Origin: a virus
IMG/VR virus record: IMGVR_UViG_3300013131_000249
Span: 1-23,384 of that record
Strand: one strand, 5' to 3'
DNA length: 23,384 bases
Part shown: positions 14,340 to 22,779 of the stretch, in pieces
Position numbering within the stretch: the stretch's first letter is position 1
Layout: each line of letters begins with the position of its first letter
Made by a program: the position numbers and the translations under genes
Notes under the pieces: model-generated
Told to the model about the DNA's origin: nothing
Seen by the model: the letters and a program-made list of their open reading frames with translations, nothing else
Databases searched by the model: none

Positions 14340-15376
14340 AGATTGCAATCGTAGCAGATACACATTTTGGGGCTAGGAATGATTCGCCCGTGTTTCTGCA
14401 CCATTTCTGTAAGTTCTTTGATGATGTCTTTTTCCCGACATTAGACGAACGAGGAATTACTCAGGTCATTCACTTGGGTGACCTCATGGACAGAAGGAAG
14501 TTTGTAAATTTCGGAACTTTGAATGCCACCCGAAAGCATTTTGTTGAACCTCTTCTAAACAGAGGCATAGTTCCTTACATCATTTTGGGAAACCATGATG
14601 TGTATTTTCGAAACACTAACTCTGTAAATTGTGTTAGGGAATTGTTCGATACAGAGATGAATCTGATCGATGTTCCACGGGTTGTTAATTTTGACGGGTT
14701 GCCGATTGCTATGTTGCCTTGGATCAACAAAGAAAACGAGGCAGATTCCCTTAATTTTGTGAATACCTGTAAATCACCTATCTTGATGGGACATCTTGAA
14801 CTAATGGGGTACGAGGTTTTACGAGGTGTTGAATCCCACGAAGGCATGGATTCGGCCCCATTCAGTCGCTTTGAGGCTGTTTATAGCGGACACTACCACT
14901 GTAAGCATACCAAGGGAAATATCCATTACCTAGGAACTCCATATCAGATTACTTTTGGTGATCTTTATGAACCGAAGGGATTTCATATCCTCGACACTCA
15001 AACAAGGGAAATTGAGTATGTAAGAAACCCACTAAGCATGTTCAACTGTATTGAGTATGATGATACCAAAAACGACTATTTTACTGAATTGCCTGAATTT
15101 GGTACATACGGCAACACCTTTGTTCGCGTGATTGTGAAGAACAAAAACAATCCTCTCATGTTCGACCGATTCATCGATAAACTAAACGAATCTAAGGTTT
15201 ATGGGGTGAATCTGTTACAGGACAAGGATCTTGGCATTCAGGGAGGCGAAGAAATTGATGCATCCAAAGACACTCTAAGTCTAATCAACCTTGAGATAGA
15301 CAACCTGAAGATTGAGAATCCTGTAAAACTCAAGCAAATCCTAAGAGATTTGTACAATGAGGCTCTTTTTAGTTGA
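14336..15376 (+). CDS. 47: Recombination nuclease subunit gp47 (Mre11/SbcD-like)
   Basis: Metallophosphoesterase subunit of the gp46/gp47 complex that resects DNA ends for recombination-dependent replication. Metal-binding motifs are visible: Asp8 and His10 in 'IVADTHFG', Asp49 in 'HLGDLMDRRK', Asn86-His87 in 'LGNHDVY', His153 in 'MGHLEL', and His186/His188 in 'SGHYHCK'. Length 346 matches T4 gp47 (339). The start is TTG at 14336: it overlaps the gene 55 stop (TTGA), GGAGG lies at 14324-14328 with ideal spacing, and the protein then begins 'MKIAIVADTHFG' like T4 'MKILNLGDWHLG'. Tight coupling to 55 and separation from 46 are notable. Confidence 0.95.
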   Translation: MKIAIVADTHFGARNDSPVFLHHFCKFFDDVFFPTLDERGITQVIHLGDLMDRRKFVNFGTLNATRKHFVEPLLNRGIVPYIILGNHDVYFRNTNSVNCVRELFDTEMNLIDVPRVVNFDGLPIAMLPWINKENEADSLNFVNTCKSPILMGHLELMGYEVLRGVESHEGMDSAPFSRFEAVYSGHYHCKHTKGNIHYLGTPYQITFGDLYEPKGFHILDTQTREIEYVRNPLSMFNCIEYDDTKNDYFTELPEFGTYGNTFVRVIVKNKNNPLMFDRFIDKLNESKVYGVNLLQDKDLGIQGGEEIDASKDTLSLINLEIDNLKIENPVKLKQILRDLYNEALFS

Positions 15377-15380
15377 TCTT

Positions 15381-15387
15381 CTAAATA
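15381..15387 (+). promoter_or_regulatory. Putative late promoter box CTAAATA before the giant gene
   Basis: The box lies 4 bases after the gene 47 stop and 30 bases before the next ATG. It marks the giant gene as a separate late transcription unit. Its last three bases form the beginning of the left arm of the start-codon hairpin at 15385-15419. Confidence 0.65.
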
Positions 15388-15419
15388 CCCGTATCACCAC
15401 ACATCGGAGGCACGGGTAT
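15385..15419 (+). promoter_or_regulatory. Start-codon hairpin overlapping the late promoter
   Basis: ATACCCGT (15385-15392) pairs perfectly with ACGGGTAT (15412-15419), an 8-base stem. The GGAGG ribosome site (15406-15410) is in the 19-base loop and the first two bases of the ATG (15418-15420) are in the stem. RNA reading through from gene 47 would carry both arms. RNA starting from the CTAAATA box, expected around 15393, would lack the left arm and be free for translation. T4 genes such as e and soc use this arrangement to block translation of early transcripts. Confidence 0.6.
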
Positions 15420-18400
15420 GACCATTTATGGGTTTGATCAAGGATATTACTTCTACGCTAAAAAGACAAGTGATGCTGATTTTACAGTAGGAGAGATCCT
15501 AGACCTACAGAACGCAGACGATAGTCGCGCAAATGCCAATCTGATGTACTGGTACCTAACAGCCATAGAGGATATCGAAGGCTCAAATGTAAAGAAGTAC
15601 AAGATTTACCCTATACGCAAGAGTGGAGACAATACTGGAAACTATGTGATGTATCCTGATTTCCGTTTGCTTTCCTCCATGTTTCTTGTTGGATTAGCAA
15701 GTGGAGCAAAGGCGCAATTGAGAGGTCCTTACCTAGGAGGAAGGATTCTCACGGATACAGAAGCGTCGGGTAATCTTATCGTCACAATAGGAGAATCTGA
15801 CTACGAACCCACTCGCCATGATTTGTTCACATATCAAGATGATACTAAGGTGTTTGTCACAACACAGGGAGATCCGTTCAATGCTAACTTCATGAGCGAT
15901 ACTCCTTTCTCCGCAGAAACTTTGAACTACTCTTGTGTACCGATTCTAGACCGACAAGAATTGGCTGTCCCTTATGTCGGAGTTTTTACGGAAAAAAATA
16001 GATGCGGTGGTGCTTTGCTTACACCATGGCATGTGGTGACTGCAAATCACTACCCTATAAACGCAGTTGAAACACAACTTACTTTTTATAATCAAGCAAG
16101 TGATACTAGAATAACGAAAGGTATTTCTGGATCTTTGCCTGTTTCTTGGTATGACATATATGCAAACCTAGGAATAACTTGGCTAAAGAATAATGCAGGA
16201 GCAACCAATGAAGAAAAATATCTCTGGACGCATCAAACGCTAACGACTTACTATAGTCAGAATTACGGAAGCGACATAGCCAATAGATTTCTTGAGGGAC
16301 TAAATGACCTTCGCGTATTGCTATTGAACTCTGCCGTGTCTTTGGCAGTAAAACCTGCCAAGTTGCCTAAGTTTACAGATGACATTTATTCCAAATTGGG
16401 TTATGGAATAATAATCGACCAAAATCAAAGAGGGTATCTCACACCTCTCAAAGACAATGTTGCAAATCAATCGGTGAGACCCACAGGCGGTTCTTCTGTT
16501 CTTTCGCAATATGCATCCCAATCTACCCTTCCGAATGGAACAAGATATGGAGATATATTCAGAAACATAGTGAGTGGCGATTCATCATCTCTCGTATTGT
16601 CATCTTATGCAGGAGAGACGATATTTTTAGGAACAATCAATGGTGCTAGTAGCGTTTTAGAACCTCAGATCAATGTTGTTGACGGTTTACCGACAACAGA
16701 TGTTCCTCTAGGAAAGTCAAATCCTGCGGGATCTACCTACGAGAATGGTTGTAAACTCTGGATGTACCTAGGTATTGAAATTCCTGTAACAGTGTTATCC
16801 GATGAGTTCCCTAATCCATGGTATCAAAATCAAGATCTAGTCGATAACCCTGCATCTTACCCACCGTTTATACTTGATCTGTACAATCAACCATATCTAA
16901 CAGATTTCCCTGATGTTCTTCGCAATCCATTTGCGATGATTCAAACTTACATCAATAATTGGTCAAGATCACAAATAGCAGAATACCCATCAACTGATGT
17001 TGAATTTGATGTGATTGATATTGTTGATGATTGTCCTTGGTTTCCGTGTCCTGATTGGAAATACTACTATCGAACTAGTGTAAATCAATCGGTTGTCGCT
17101 GCTGATTTGTTTCAATATGACAGAGCGCCAAGAGAAAGGGTAAATCTAGGTACAAGACGGTCTCCTATCACTACTACAAGAATATTTGATTACTCAACTA
17201 ATCCTGGTTCTCAGAGAGCATCGACAAGAGTAAGTCCTTACTACGCTCTTGTCAGAATCAATGACGAAGATGCTACTGGATTTTGGAATGGTTGGGGGGA
17301 CAAAGAAGTTGCTCTTTACAGAGGAAATCCTGCAACAGGTACTCGCGCATACGCATGGGAGAGTAATCCTGCTGTTCCTAGTAGATCAAGTCCGTGGCAC
17401 AATATCATATATGAACACACCATTGGTCTGTATTCTTGGGGTTTCCGTTCGTTCATGCTTCATCTACCTTATAGTTCTTTGAGCATAGGATCTGCACTCA
17501 CCTATGAAAACATGGTGAATGAATACGATGGAGATTATTACGGAAGTCCTTATTATGCAGATTATCATTCAACTTCAGATCTAACTCCTCAAATAACGAT
17601 GGGGGTAAACTATCCATCAAGATGGAAGGGGTTTTTCGAATCACTTGAGGCTCTTGCTTTAGGACAAATGTATCCTGAAGGCAAAGAACCGATTTCAGAA
17701 CCGACCAGCGTAATGATTTATTTGCCATCTCTTGTTGCACCAAACACAACAGCAAGAACATCATCTCAATCTGATTATGAACGATTGGGTGAGACAGAAT
17801 GGCTGAGAAGAATAGATTCTCTTGCTAATCGGTTTATCAATCTGCATAACAAGGTAAAAGATAGATCTAGATTTGCGGTTGCTTTCGATAGCGTATCCAA
17901 CAGCCATACTCCAAATACATCAAGTGATGTGTTTGAACTTGGAGATTGGAGATTACTCAATACTTTGAAACAAGCAGGTGTAAATGTATATGTTACTCCG
18001 AGACCAAATGCTAACAGCGAATGGGCTGATTTTGATTTATGGAGCGATGAATACGATTTGTTTGTTGATGCTGCAACAGAGGGCAAATCTACAGATAAGA
18101 GTCTGAATAATGTGATGCGTGGAGCGGTAAGAAGATTCCCAATACCTAGCAATCTCGATCCGTATGGAACCCTATCAACTGTAAAAGGCTCACCATTATC
18201 ATCAACAGAAAATCAAAGAAATACTCCACACTATGCATTGTTTTCGCTATACGCTCTTTCTGATCACTACAGAGAAGACAATAGATGGGAAGGTTACAAG
18301 TTCATAAGGCCAAGTGAAATCATGGTAGATCCTGTGATATTCACTGACGCACCTCTAGTCTCCATAGACTCAAATGGAAAGTATCTCAGAATACCAGCAC

Positions 18401-20673
18401 AGGCTTTTCATTCAAGAACCGCATACGATGAAGCCAGGATAGAAAATGCATACTGTGAAGGTAGAGGTCAAACCATATCTGGTTATAGTGCAGGTTATTG
18501 GTTCCCCGACACAATCACAGAGTGGGATGTGGGAGTTAGAAGAAGTAGTATTTCGGAATTTGTAGACATGATAGAAAATTTCACCGATTCGGCTGGACCG
18601 ATAAACACTTCAAGTCAAAACCAATATCCTAATGATACTTTATCTACCAAGATCATTCCTTCCGTACTAAAAGAGCCTTTCCGTCCTGACCTGTATACAG
18701 TCGTGACTATTCCTGCTCTGGGCGATTTAAATAACGATAACACTATTGATGCCAGGGATCTCGCAATAGTCCTGCAAAACTTTGCTTCGATGACTGCATC
18801 CGGTGATGTTAACGGTAGTGGCTATGTAGATGCAGCGGATTTGTCTATTATTCTTAGCAATTGGGGACAAACTGAAGAACAAGTGACAACCTGTACGGCA
18901 CAAGTTATAAGTGACCCTGTTCATGATCCAAGTAAGTCTGCGAATTATGAAATATTTGGTGTGATTCATAAAGCCGGAACACAACCTAATGATATTCCAT
19001 TTGATGTAGAATCTATCGTTTCTACTGTATTTCCTGGACTTGCTGCAAATGGTGACACTTCTTCATCTTATAATCGTGCGGGAATAACAGCAGGTCTAAG
19101 CGAAGATAGAATGAATGCATTTGCAGAAGAACTTCTGAAAATACCTTCTGGTAGAAGAGTCATAGATCCTCGATATTGGGGTTGGGGTACTATGTCGTTA
19201 GGATTAAGAGAATATGAGGATTATTACAAAAATACCACTGACAAAATTACATATTCTCAAAATGATTCAAGTTGCGTCCCGCCCGATACATCGGATCCAA
19301 ATACAGCCGACTTTGTAGGTCCCTGGCAAGAAAACAATGCTAATGATACTGAGCAATCGTGGAGAAATTTCTTAATTCAATGTTCAAATTCTGGATTAAC
19401 ATTTGACTATATTTCAGATGATGTTGGTATTATGGAAAATGGTGATGGGTTGTTGATGAATACTATAACCAATATCTTTACTGCTTTTTACGGACCTCAA
19501 TTTGATCCCGTTACAGGTGACCCTATTGTACATCCATGGATGTCGAAACCAGATGCAAGGAGATTTGCAGCGATAGTTAGAGATTCAAGATTTACAAGTC
19601 AAACAAACACATATAACGGCAGAACATTTGCTGATAATCTAGTTTACAAGTATAAACAATCAGTTCAGTCTGATGATCCTCAGATTACTCATCTAACCTT
19701 AATGAGTCCTTTTATTTGTCCTCAAAATTATGTGGATTTTGTTAATATTGATTATGTTACCTTAGATTTAGAACAATCTTGGGATGGTTGTGTTAGAGAC
19801 ATATTTGTCGGTGAGAGAGAGAACAAATACAGAAAAGTACTTGAAGAGTTTCCCGATCATGTACATACAAAATACGCCTCTTATCAGTTTTATCCATCTC
19901 AGTTCGAAGATGCTAGATTTGTATTGAACAACAATGGAAAAACAAGATTGATACCTTGGCCTTCAACATGGACCATGTCGCCAGTATGCTACGCAGAACC
20001 AACAGATTATTTCTCAGAGAATTTCGGAATTAAAACAAGTGCAACCACAGAAGAAGAAAGAAAAACTTGGTTTCATAGAAACTCTGTGTCACCAAATGAC
20101 TTATTCATACCTTCTAGGCAATGGATAGGATTTTTGCAGGATATAGCCCGTGTAAGAATGTGTGCAAAAAACACACCAAACGGAAGTAATGTAGAATTGG
20201 CACCATGGATCATACCACCAGGAGGATTTCTTGCATGGGCGCTCGGTGAAGGTCCTGCTCAGTATATAAAAGAGCACATGTTTCATATATGTTTACATGG
20301 AACTCTGTATTTTAATGTGTGGGCTAATACGGGATATGGACATAGATTGAAATATGTTGACTCTGTTTTGAAGGAGTGGAAAACTATCTCAGGTAATTCA
20401 AGATGTCAGCCTGAAGACAGAAAGTTGGTCGATTTGGTAACTGCATGTACAAAGACACTTATTAGTGGCGGAAAACTGATGAGTGGAGTGAACTCAGGAT
20501 TATATCTGTGGAGAATAACTATACCTCCACATCTATTCAATGAAAATCAATCAACAAATCTTATTCCTAGTAGCGAATTAGGTAGTCGCGGACCTCTTGT
20601 TGTACCACAAGGTGAAGTAGGTTTGTGGATTCTGGATGCTATAAGCACTCCCCCTCAATATGAAGTAGGATAA
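15418..20673 (+). CDS. Giant secreted-enzyme-like protein: trypsin-like protease domain plus dockerin/EF-hand doublet
   Basis: A 1751-residue protein, by far the longest in the window, with GGAGG before its ATG and its own late promoter. No named phage family is recognised. Residues 173-410 carry the signs of a chymotrypsin-fold serine protease: 'CGGALLTPWHVVTANHY' (His211), 'GLNDLRVLLL' (Asp297) and 'SGDSSSLV' followed by 'GETIFLGTING' (Ser389). Residues 1103-1150 hold two Ca2+-type loops (D-x-N-x-D-x-x-x-D-x-x-D) typical of a dockerin. Between and after them are large aromatic-rich regions, for example 'RFAVAFDSVSN', 'LLNTLKQAGVNVYVTPRP' and 'LTFDYISDDVG'. These might be alpha/beta-barrel enzyme domains, but that is a guess. 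No coiled coil or fibre repeat is visible and there is no signal peptide. Arginine is mostly AGA and the second half is AT-rich, unlike gene 23. A virion-attached host-surface enzyme is the simplest idea. Confidence 0.8.
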   Translation: MTIYGFDQGYYFYAKKTSDADFTVGEILDLQNADDSRANANLMYWYLTAIEDIEGSNVKKYKIYPIRKSGDNTGNYVMYPDFRLLSSMFLVGLASGAKAQLRGPYLGGRILTDTEASGNLIVTIGESDYEPTRHDLFTYQDDTKVFVTTQGDPFNANFMSDTPFSAETLNYSCVPILDRQELAVPYVGVFTEKNRCGGALLTPWHVVTANHYPINAVETQLTFYNQASDTRITKGISGSLPVSWYDIYANLGITWLKNNAGATNEEKYLWTHQTLTTYYSQNYGSDIANRFLEGLNDLRVLLLNSAVSLAVKPAKLPKFTDDIYSKLGYGIIIDQNQRGYLTPLKDNVANQSVRPTGGSSVLSQYASQSTLPNGTRYGDIFRNIVSGDSSSLVLSSYAGETIFLGTINGASSVLEPQINVVDGLPTTDVPLGKSNPAGSTYENGCKLWMYLGIEIPVTVLSDEFPNPWYQNQDLVDNPASYPPFILDLYNQPYLTDFPDVLRNPFAMIQTYINNWSRSQIAEYPSTDVEFDVIDIVDDCPWFPCPDWKYYYRTSVNQSVVAADLFQYDRAPRERVNLGTRRSPITTTRIFDYSTNPGSQRASTRVSPYYALVRINDEDATGFWNGWGDKEVALYRGNPATGTRAYAWESNPAVPSRSSPWHNIIYEHTIGLYSWGFRSFMLHLPYSSLSIGSALTYENMVNEYDGDYYGSPYYADYHSTSDLTPQITMGVNYPSRWKGFFESLEALALGQMYPEGKEPISEPTSVMIYLPSLVAPNTTARTSSQSDYERLGETEWLRRIDSLANRFINLHNKVKDRSRFAVAFDSVSNSHTPNTSSDVFELGDWRLLNTLKQAGVNVYVTPRPNANSEWADFDLWSDEYDLFVDAATEGKSTDKSLNNVMRGAVRRFPIPSNLDPYGTLSTVKGSPLSSTENQRNTPHYALFSLYALSDHYREDNRWEGYKFIRPSEIMVDPVIFTDAPLVSIDSNGKYLRIPAQAFHSRTAYDEARIENAYCEGRGQTISGYSAGYWFPDTITEWDVGVRRSSISEFVDMIENFTDSAGPINTSSQNQYPNDTLSTKIIPSVLKEPFRPDLYTVVTIPALGDLNNDNTIDARDLAIVLQNFASMTASGDVNGSGYVDAADLSIILSNWGQTEEQVTTCTAQVISDPVHDPSKSANYEIFGVIHKAGTQPNDIPFDVESIVSTVFPGLAANGDTSSSYNRAGITAGLSEDRMNAFAEELLKIPSGRRVIDPRYWGWGTMSLGLREYEDYYKNTTDKITYSQNDSSCVPPDTSDPNTADFVGPWQENNANDTEQSWRNFLIQCSNSGLTFDYISDDVGIMENGDGLLMNTITNIFTAFYGPQFDPVTGDPIVHPWMSKPDARRFAAIVRDSRFTSQTNTYNGRTFADNLVYKYKQSVQSDDPQITHLTLMSPFICPQNYVDFVNIDYVTLDLEQSWDGCVRDIFVGERENKYRKVLEEFPDHVHTKYASYQFYPSQFEDARFVLNNNGKTRLIPWPSTWTMSPVCYAEPTDYFSENFGIKTSATTEEERKTWFHRNSVSPNDLFIPSRQWIGFLQDIARVRMCAKNTPNGSNVELAPWIIPPGGFLAWALGEGPAQYIKEHMFHICLHGTLYFNVWANTGYGHRLKYVDSVLKEWKTISGNSRCQPEDRKLVDLVTACTKTLISGGKLMSGVNSGLYLWRITIPPHLFNENQSTNLIPSSELGSRGPLVVPQGEVGLWILDAISTPPQYEVG
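15934..16647 (+). other. Chymotrypsin-like serine protease domain in the giant protein
   Basis: Approximate domain limits (residues 173-410). The His-Asp-Ser order and spacing (His211, Asp297, Ser389) fit the trypsin family. The local motifs are variants: 'TANHY' for the usual 'TAAHC' and 'GDSSS' for 'GDSGG'. 'FLGTING' after the serine occupies the place of the usual 'LVGI.S' strand. Confidence 0.7.
18724..18867 (+). other. Dockerin-type doublet of Ca2+-binding loops in the giant protein
   Basis: First loop: Asp1103, Asn1105, Asp1107, Thr1109, Asp1111, Asp1114. Second loop: Asp1130, Asn1132, Ser1134, Tyr1136, Asp1138, Asp1141. Each is followed by a short aliphatic helix, the second ending 'ILSNWGQ'. 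The form 'GDVNGSGYVDAADLSIIL' is like the dockerin-like repeats that are very numerous in Planctomycetes. Confidence 0.85.
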
Positions 20674-20706
20674 TCGTCTACATACAACTACCAATGGAGG
20701 TATACA

Positions 20707-21027
20707 ATGGATATCAAGATCGTAAGACTGTCTAGTGGCGAAGAAATCATCTGCAACTATAAAGAAGAAAATGAAGGGCTGATTGTAATCAATGACCCAG
20801 GAATTATTATTCCTGTTGGTCAAGGTGAGATTGGTATCATGCCTTGGCTTGCTTATGCAAAGACCAAAGATGGTATTGTTGTGGATAAGCGTTTTGTCGT
20901 ATTTGTCGTAGAGCCGCAAACTGATTTTGCAAATCAATACAAAACACAGTTTGTTCCTGCAATGTCAGGTCTAGTCACTCCACCGCAGAAGAAAGTTCTC
21001 ACCCCATCACTCAAACTAGCCGACTAA
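20707..21027 (+). CDS. Small Sm/SH3-like phage protein
   Basis: A 106-residue protein with GGAGG 5 bases before its ATG, 33 bases after the giant gene stop. 'VRLSSGEEIICNY', 'VINDPGIIIPV', 'GIMPWLAYAK', 'VVFVVEPQTDFANQY' and 'SGLVTPP' are hallmarks of a small beta-barrel-like protein common in T4-like marine phages. It is related to the N-terminal 95 residues of the protein at 13236 but lacks the acidic tail. Function is unknown. Its last 17 bases overlap the end of gene 46 on the other strand, so the two messages are complementary at their 3' ends. Confidence 0.65.
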   Translation: MDIKIVRLSSGEEIICNYKEENEGLIVINDPGIIIPVGQGEIGIMPWLAYAKTKDGIVVDKRFVVFVVEPQTDFANQYKTQFVPAMSGLVTPPQKKVLTPSLKLAD

Positions 21028-22729
21028 AATTGTTGCGTTTGACGAATGAGATCTGTCGTTCGAACTTACTTTCAAGTAGTTCCTTCGGCTTGTGACTGAT
21101 GACAAACACATTGATAGAGCGGTCGAATCCCTTGAGAATTTCTAGGAATGATTCGACCGCTGTGTCATCTAACGAACCATCTAGGATTTCATCCATGATC
21201 AGCAGATTAGTAGACACGGAGTTCTTCATCGATGCGATATTTCTCCATCCAAACAACAGCGCAAGATCAATTTTCTTCTTCTCTCCCTCGCTAAAAGATG
21301 TGTAAGTGAAGATATCACGGTGTCTAGACTTTATGGTTTCGTTGAATTCTTCGTCTAGAGTAAAATTCACAAACAAACTCATCTGTGACAGGTATCGATT
21401 GATGGTTCTGTTGATGATGGGGATGTAGTGCTTGATGATTCTTCCCTTGATCCCGCTGTCCTTTAGAAGATTGGCAGCAATACCATAGTAGTGCTGATCA
21501 TCAACCATCACTTCGCGCTCTCTTGCCATCTCGTCAGCGTCTTGTTTTAGTTTCTCTGTTTCCGCTTCTTCTTTAGCGTGAGATTCTTGTCTCTGTTTGG
21601 AAAGTTCGGACAGAATTTTTTCGTTTTTGTCAATAGACTTACGGATACCTTTTATTGATGCATCCTTTTCTACTGCGAATGTTTCTAGCGAACGAATGGA
21701 TTTCAAAACATCCGTTATTTCAATCATGCGAGTCTGTGCCATCTGAACGGATTGCTGTATCTCTTCAACTGCGGTGTTTACTTCTTCTAATTTTGACCTC
21801 TTGGTAGAGGTAACCTGATCCTTGAACAAAGAATCGATTTTCTGAGAGCAGGTTGGACACTTATCATTGTTTTCGTAGAACTCTATATCAGATCCTATGG
21901 ATTTGATTTTACCTTTCAACTGTCGAGTAATTGTATCCATGTCAATGATGCTCTTGGAGACATTGTCTTTGTCCGTAATTTGCTCCAAGAGAGCATCGAT
22001 CTTCAGTCTAATTTCTTCGACTTGCGTAGAAAGAATTTCAATATTGCTGTTTTCTTCTTTGATTTGCTCTGTGATTTCATTTTCTCTTTGTTTTGTATCC
22101 TTTGACTTGTTCTGAAGATACTTTTCGTGGAGAGCAATCTTTTGTTTGATGATAGCGAGTTGACCCTCTATGTCAGACAGGTCTTCCTTATTAGAGGCAA
22201 CCTTAGCCTTCAGTAGAGTATTCATTGTGCTGAAAATGTTGATGTCTAGGATAGCCTCTACGACCGATCTACGATCTGCTGCACTGAGACGCATGAAAGG
22301 TACATAATTGGCGGATCCAAGTATGACCACCTGACAAAATGCTTTGTAGGACATACGAAGCACAGTCTCCTCAAAGAGTTTCTGATAGTCCTTGTTTTTT
22401 GCCTCTTGGTCAATCAGTACACCATTTTTGAAAACTTCAAACAGGCGAGGAGCAAGTCCCCGTCTAACCTTATAGGTGTCATTTGCTATCTTGAATTCTA
22501 TTTCTACAAGACAGTCTTTTTCGTTTACAGTATTGACCAGTTGAGGAATATTGATGTTTCGGTAAGGTTTACCAAAAAGAACGAAGCAGATTGCATCCAA
22601 CATTGTGGACTTACCTGCTCCGTTTTCGCCCGATATGAGCGTTGTGTTAGCCTTGGTGAACTGAATCTCTGTCCAATACTGTCCTGTGCTTAGAAAATTC
22701 TTCCATCGGACTTTATCAAAAACGATCAT
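21011..22729 (-). CDS. 46: Recombination nuclease ATPase subunit gp46 (Rad50/SbcC-like)
   Basis: ATPase partner of gp47. Length 572 is close to T4 gp46 (560). Walker A is 'GENGAGKS' (34-41), and the Q-loop region is around 'FCQVVILGSANYVPF' (131-145). The zinc hook is 'CPTC' (291-294) between two coiled-coil arms of about 120 residues each. The ABC signature is 'FSEGEKKK' (479-486), Walker B 'NLLIMDE' (508-514), D-loop 'DGSLDD' and switch His in 'VISHKP'. All functional motifs are intact. GAGG lies before the ATG on the minus strand. In T4 the genes 46 and 47 are near neighbours on one strand; here 46 is inverted and separated from 47 by the giant gene. It is probably cotranscribed with the small membrane protein gene upstream. 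Confidence 0.96.
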   Translation of the reverse strand: MIVFDKVRWKNFLSTGQYWTEIQFTKANTTLISGENGAGKSTMLDAICFVLFGKPYRNINIPQLVNTVNEKDCLVEIEFKIANDTYKVRRGLAPRLFEVFKNGVLIDQEAKNKDYQKLFEETVLRMSYKAFCQVVILGSANYVPFMRLSAADRRSVVEAILDINIFSTMNTLLKAKVASNKEDLSDIEGQLAIIKQKIALHEKYLQNKSKDTKQRENEITEQIKEENSNIEILSTQVEEIRLKIDALLEQITDKDNVSKSIIDMDTITRQLKGKIKSIGSDIEFYENNDKCPTCSQKIDSLFKDQVTSTKRSKLEEVNTAVEEIQQSVQMAQTRMIEITDVLKSIRSLETFAVEKDASIKGIRKSIDKNEKILSELSKQRQESHAKEEAETEKLKQDADEMAREREVMVDDQHYYGIAANLLKDSGIKGRIIKHYIPIINRTINRYLSQMSLFVNFTLDEEFNETIKSRHRDIFTYTSFSEGEKKKIDLALLFGWRNIASMKNSVSTNLLIMDEILDGSLDDTAVESFLEILKGFDRSINVFVISHKPKELLESKFERQISFVKRNNFSRLV

Positions 22730-22779
22730 GTTTTAGACCTCAATTTGAAATTTTTGGATCGGATTCAGCCCTGTGTTGG

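Noticed and set aside
15418-20673. Calling the giant gene a tail fibre
   Set aside because: It has no collagen-like or fibre repeats, no long coiled coil and no trimerisation end, and it is away from tail fibre genes; enzyme-like motifs are the only specific signals.
21897-22693. Plus-strand frames opposite gene 46
   Set aside because: Gene 46 has all Rad50-type motifs on the minus strand; the opposite frames are short and without initiation signals.
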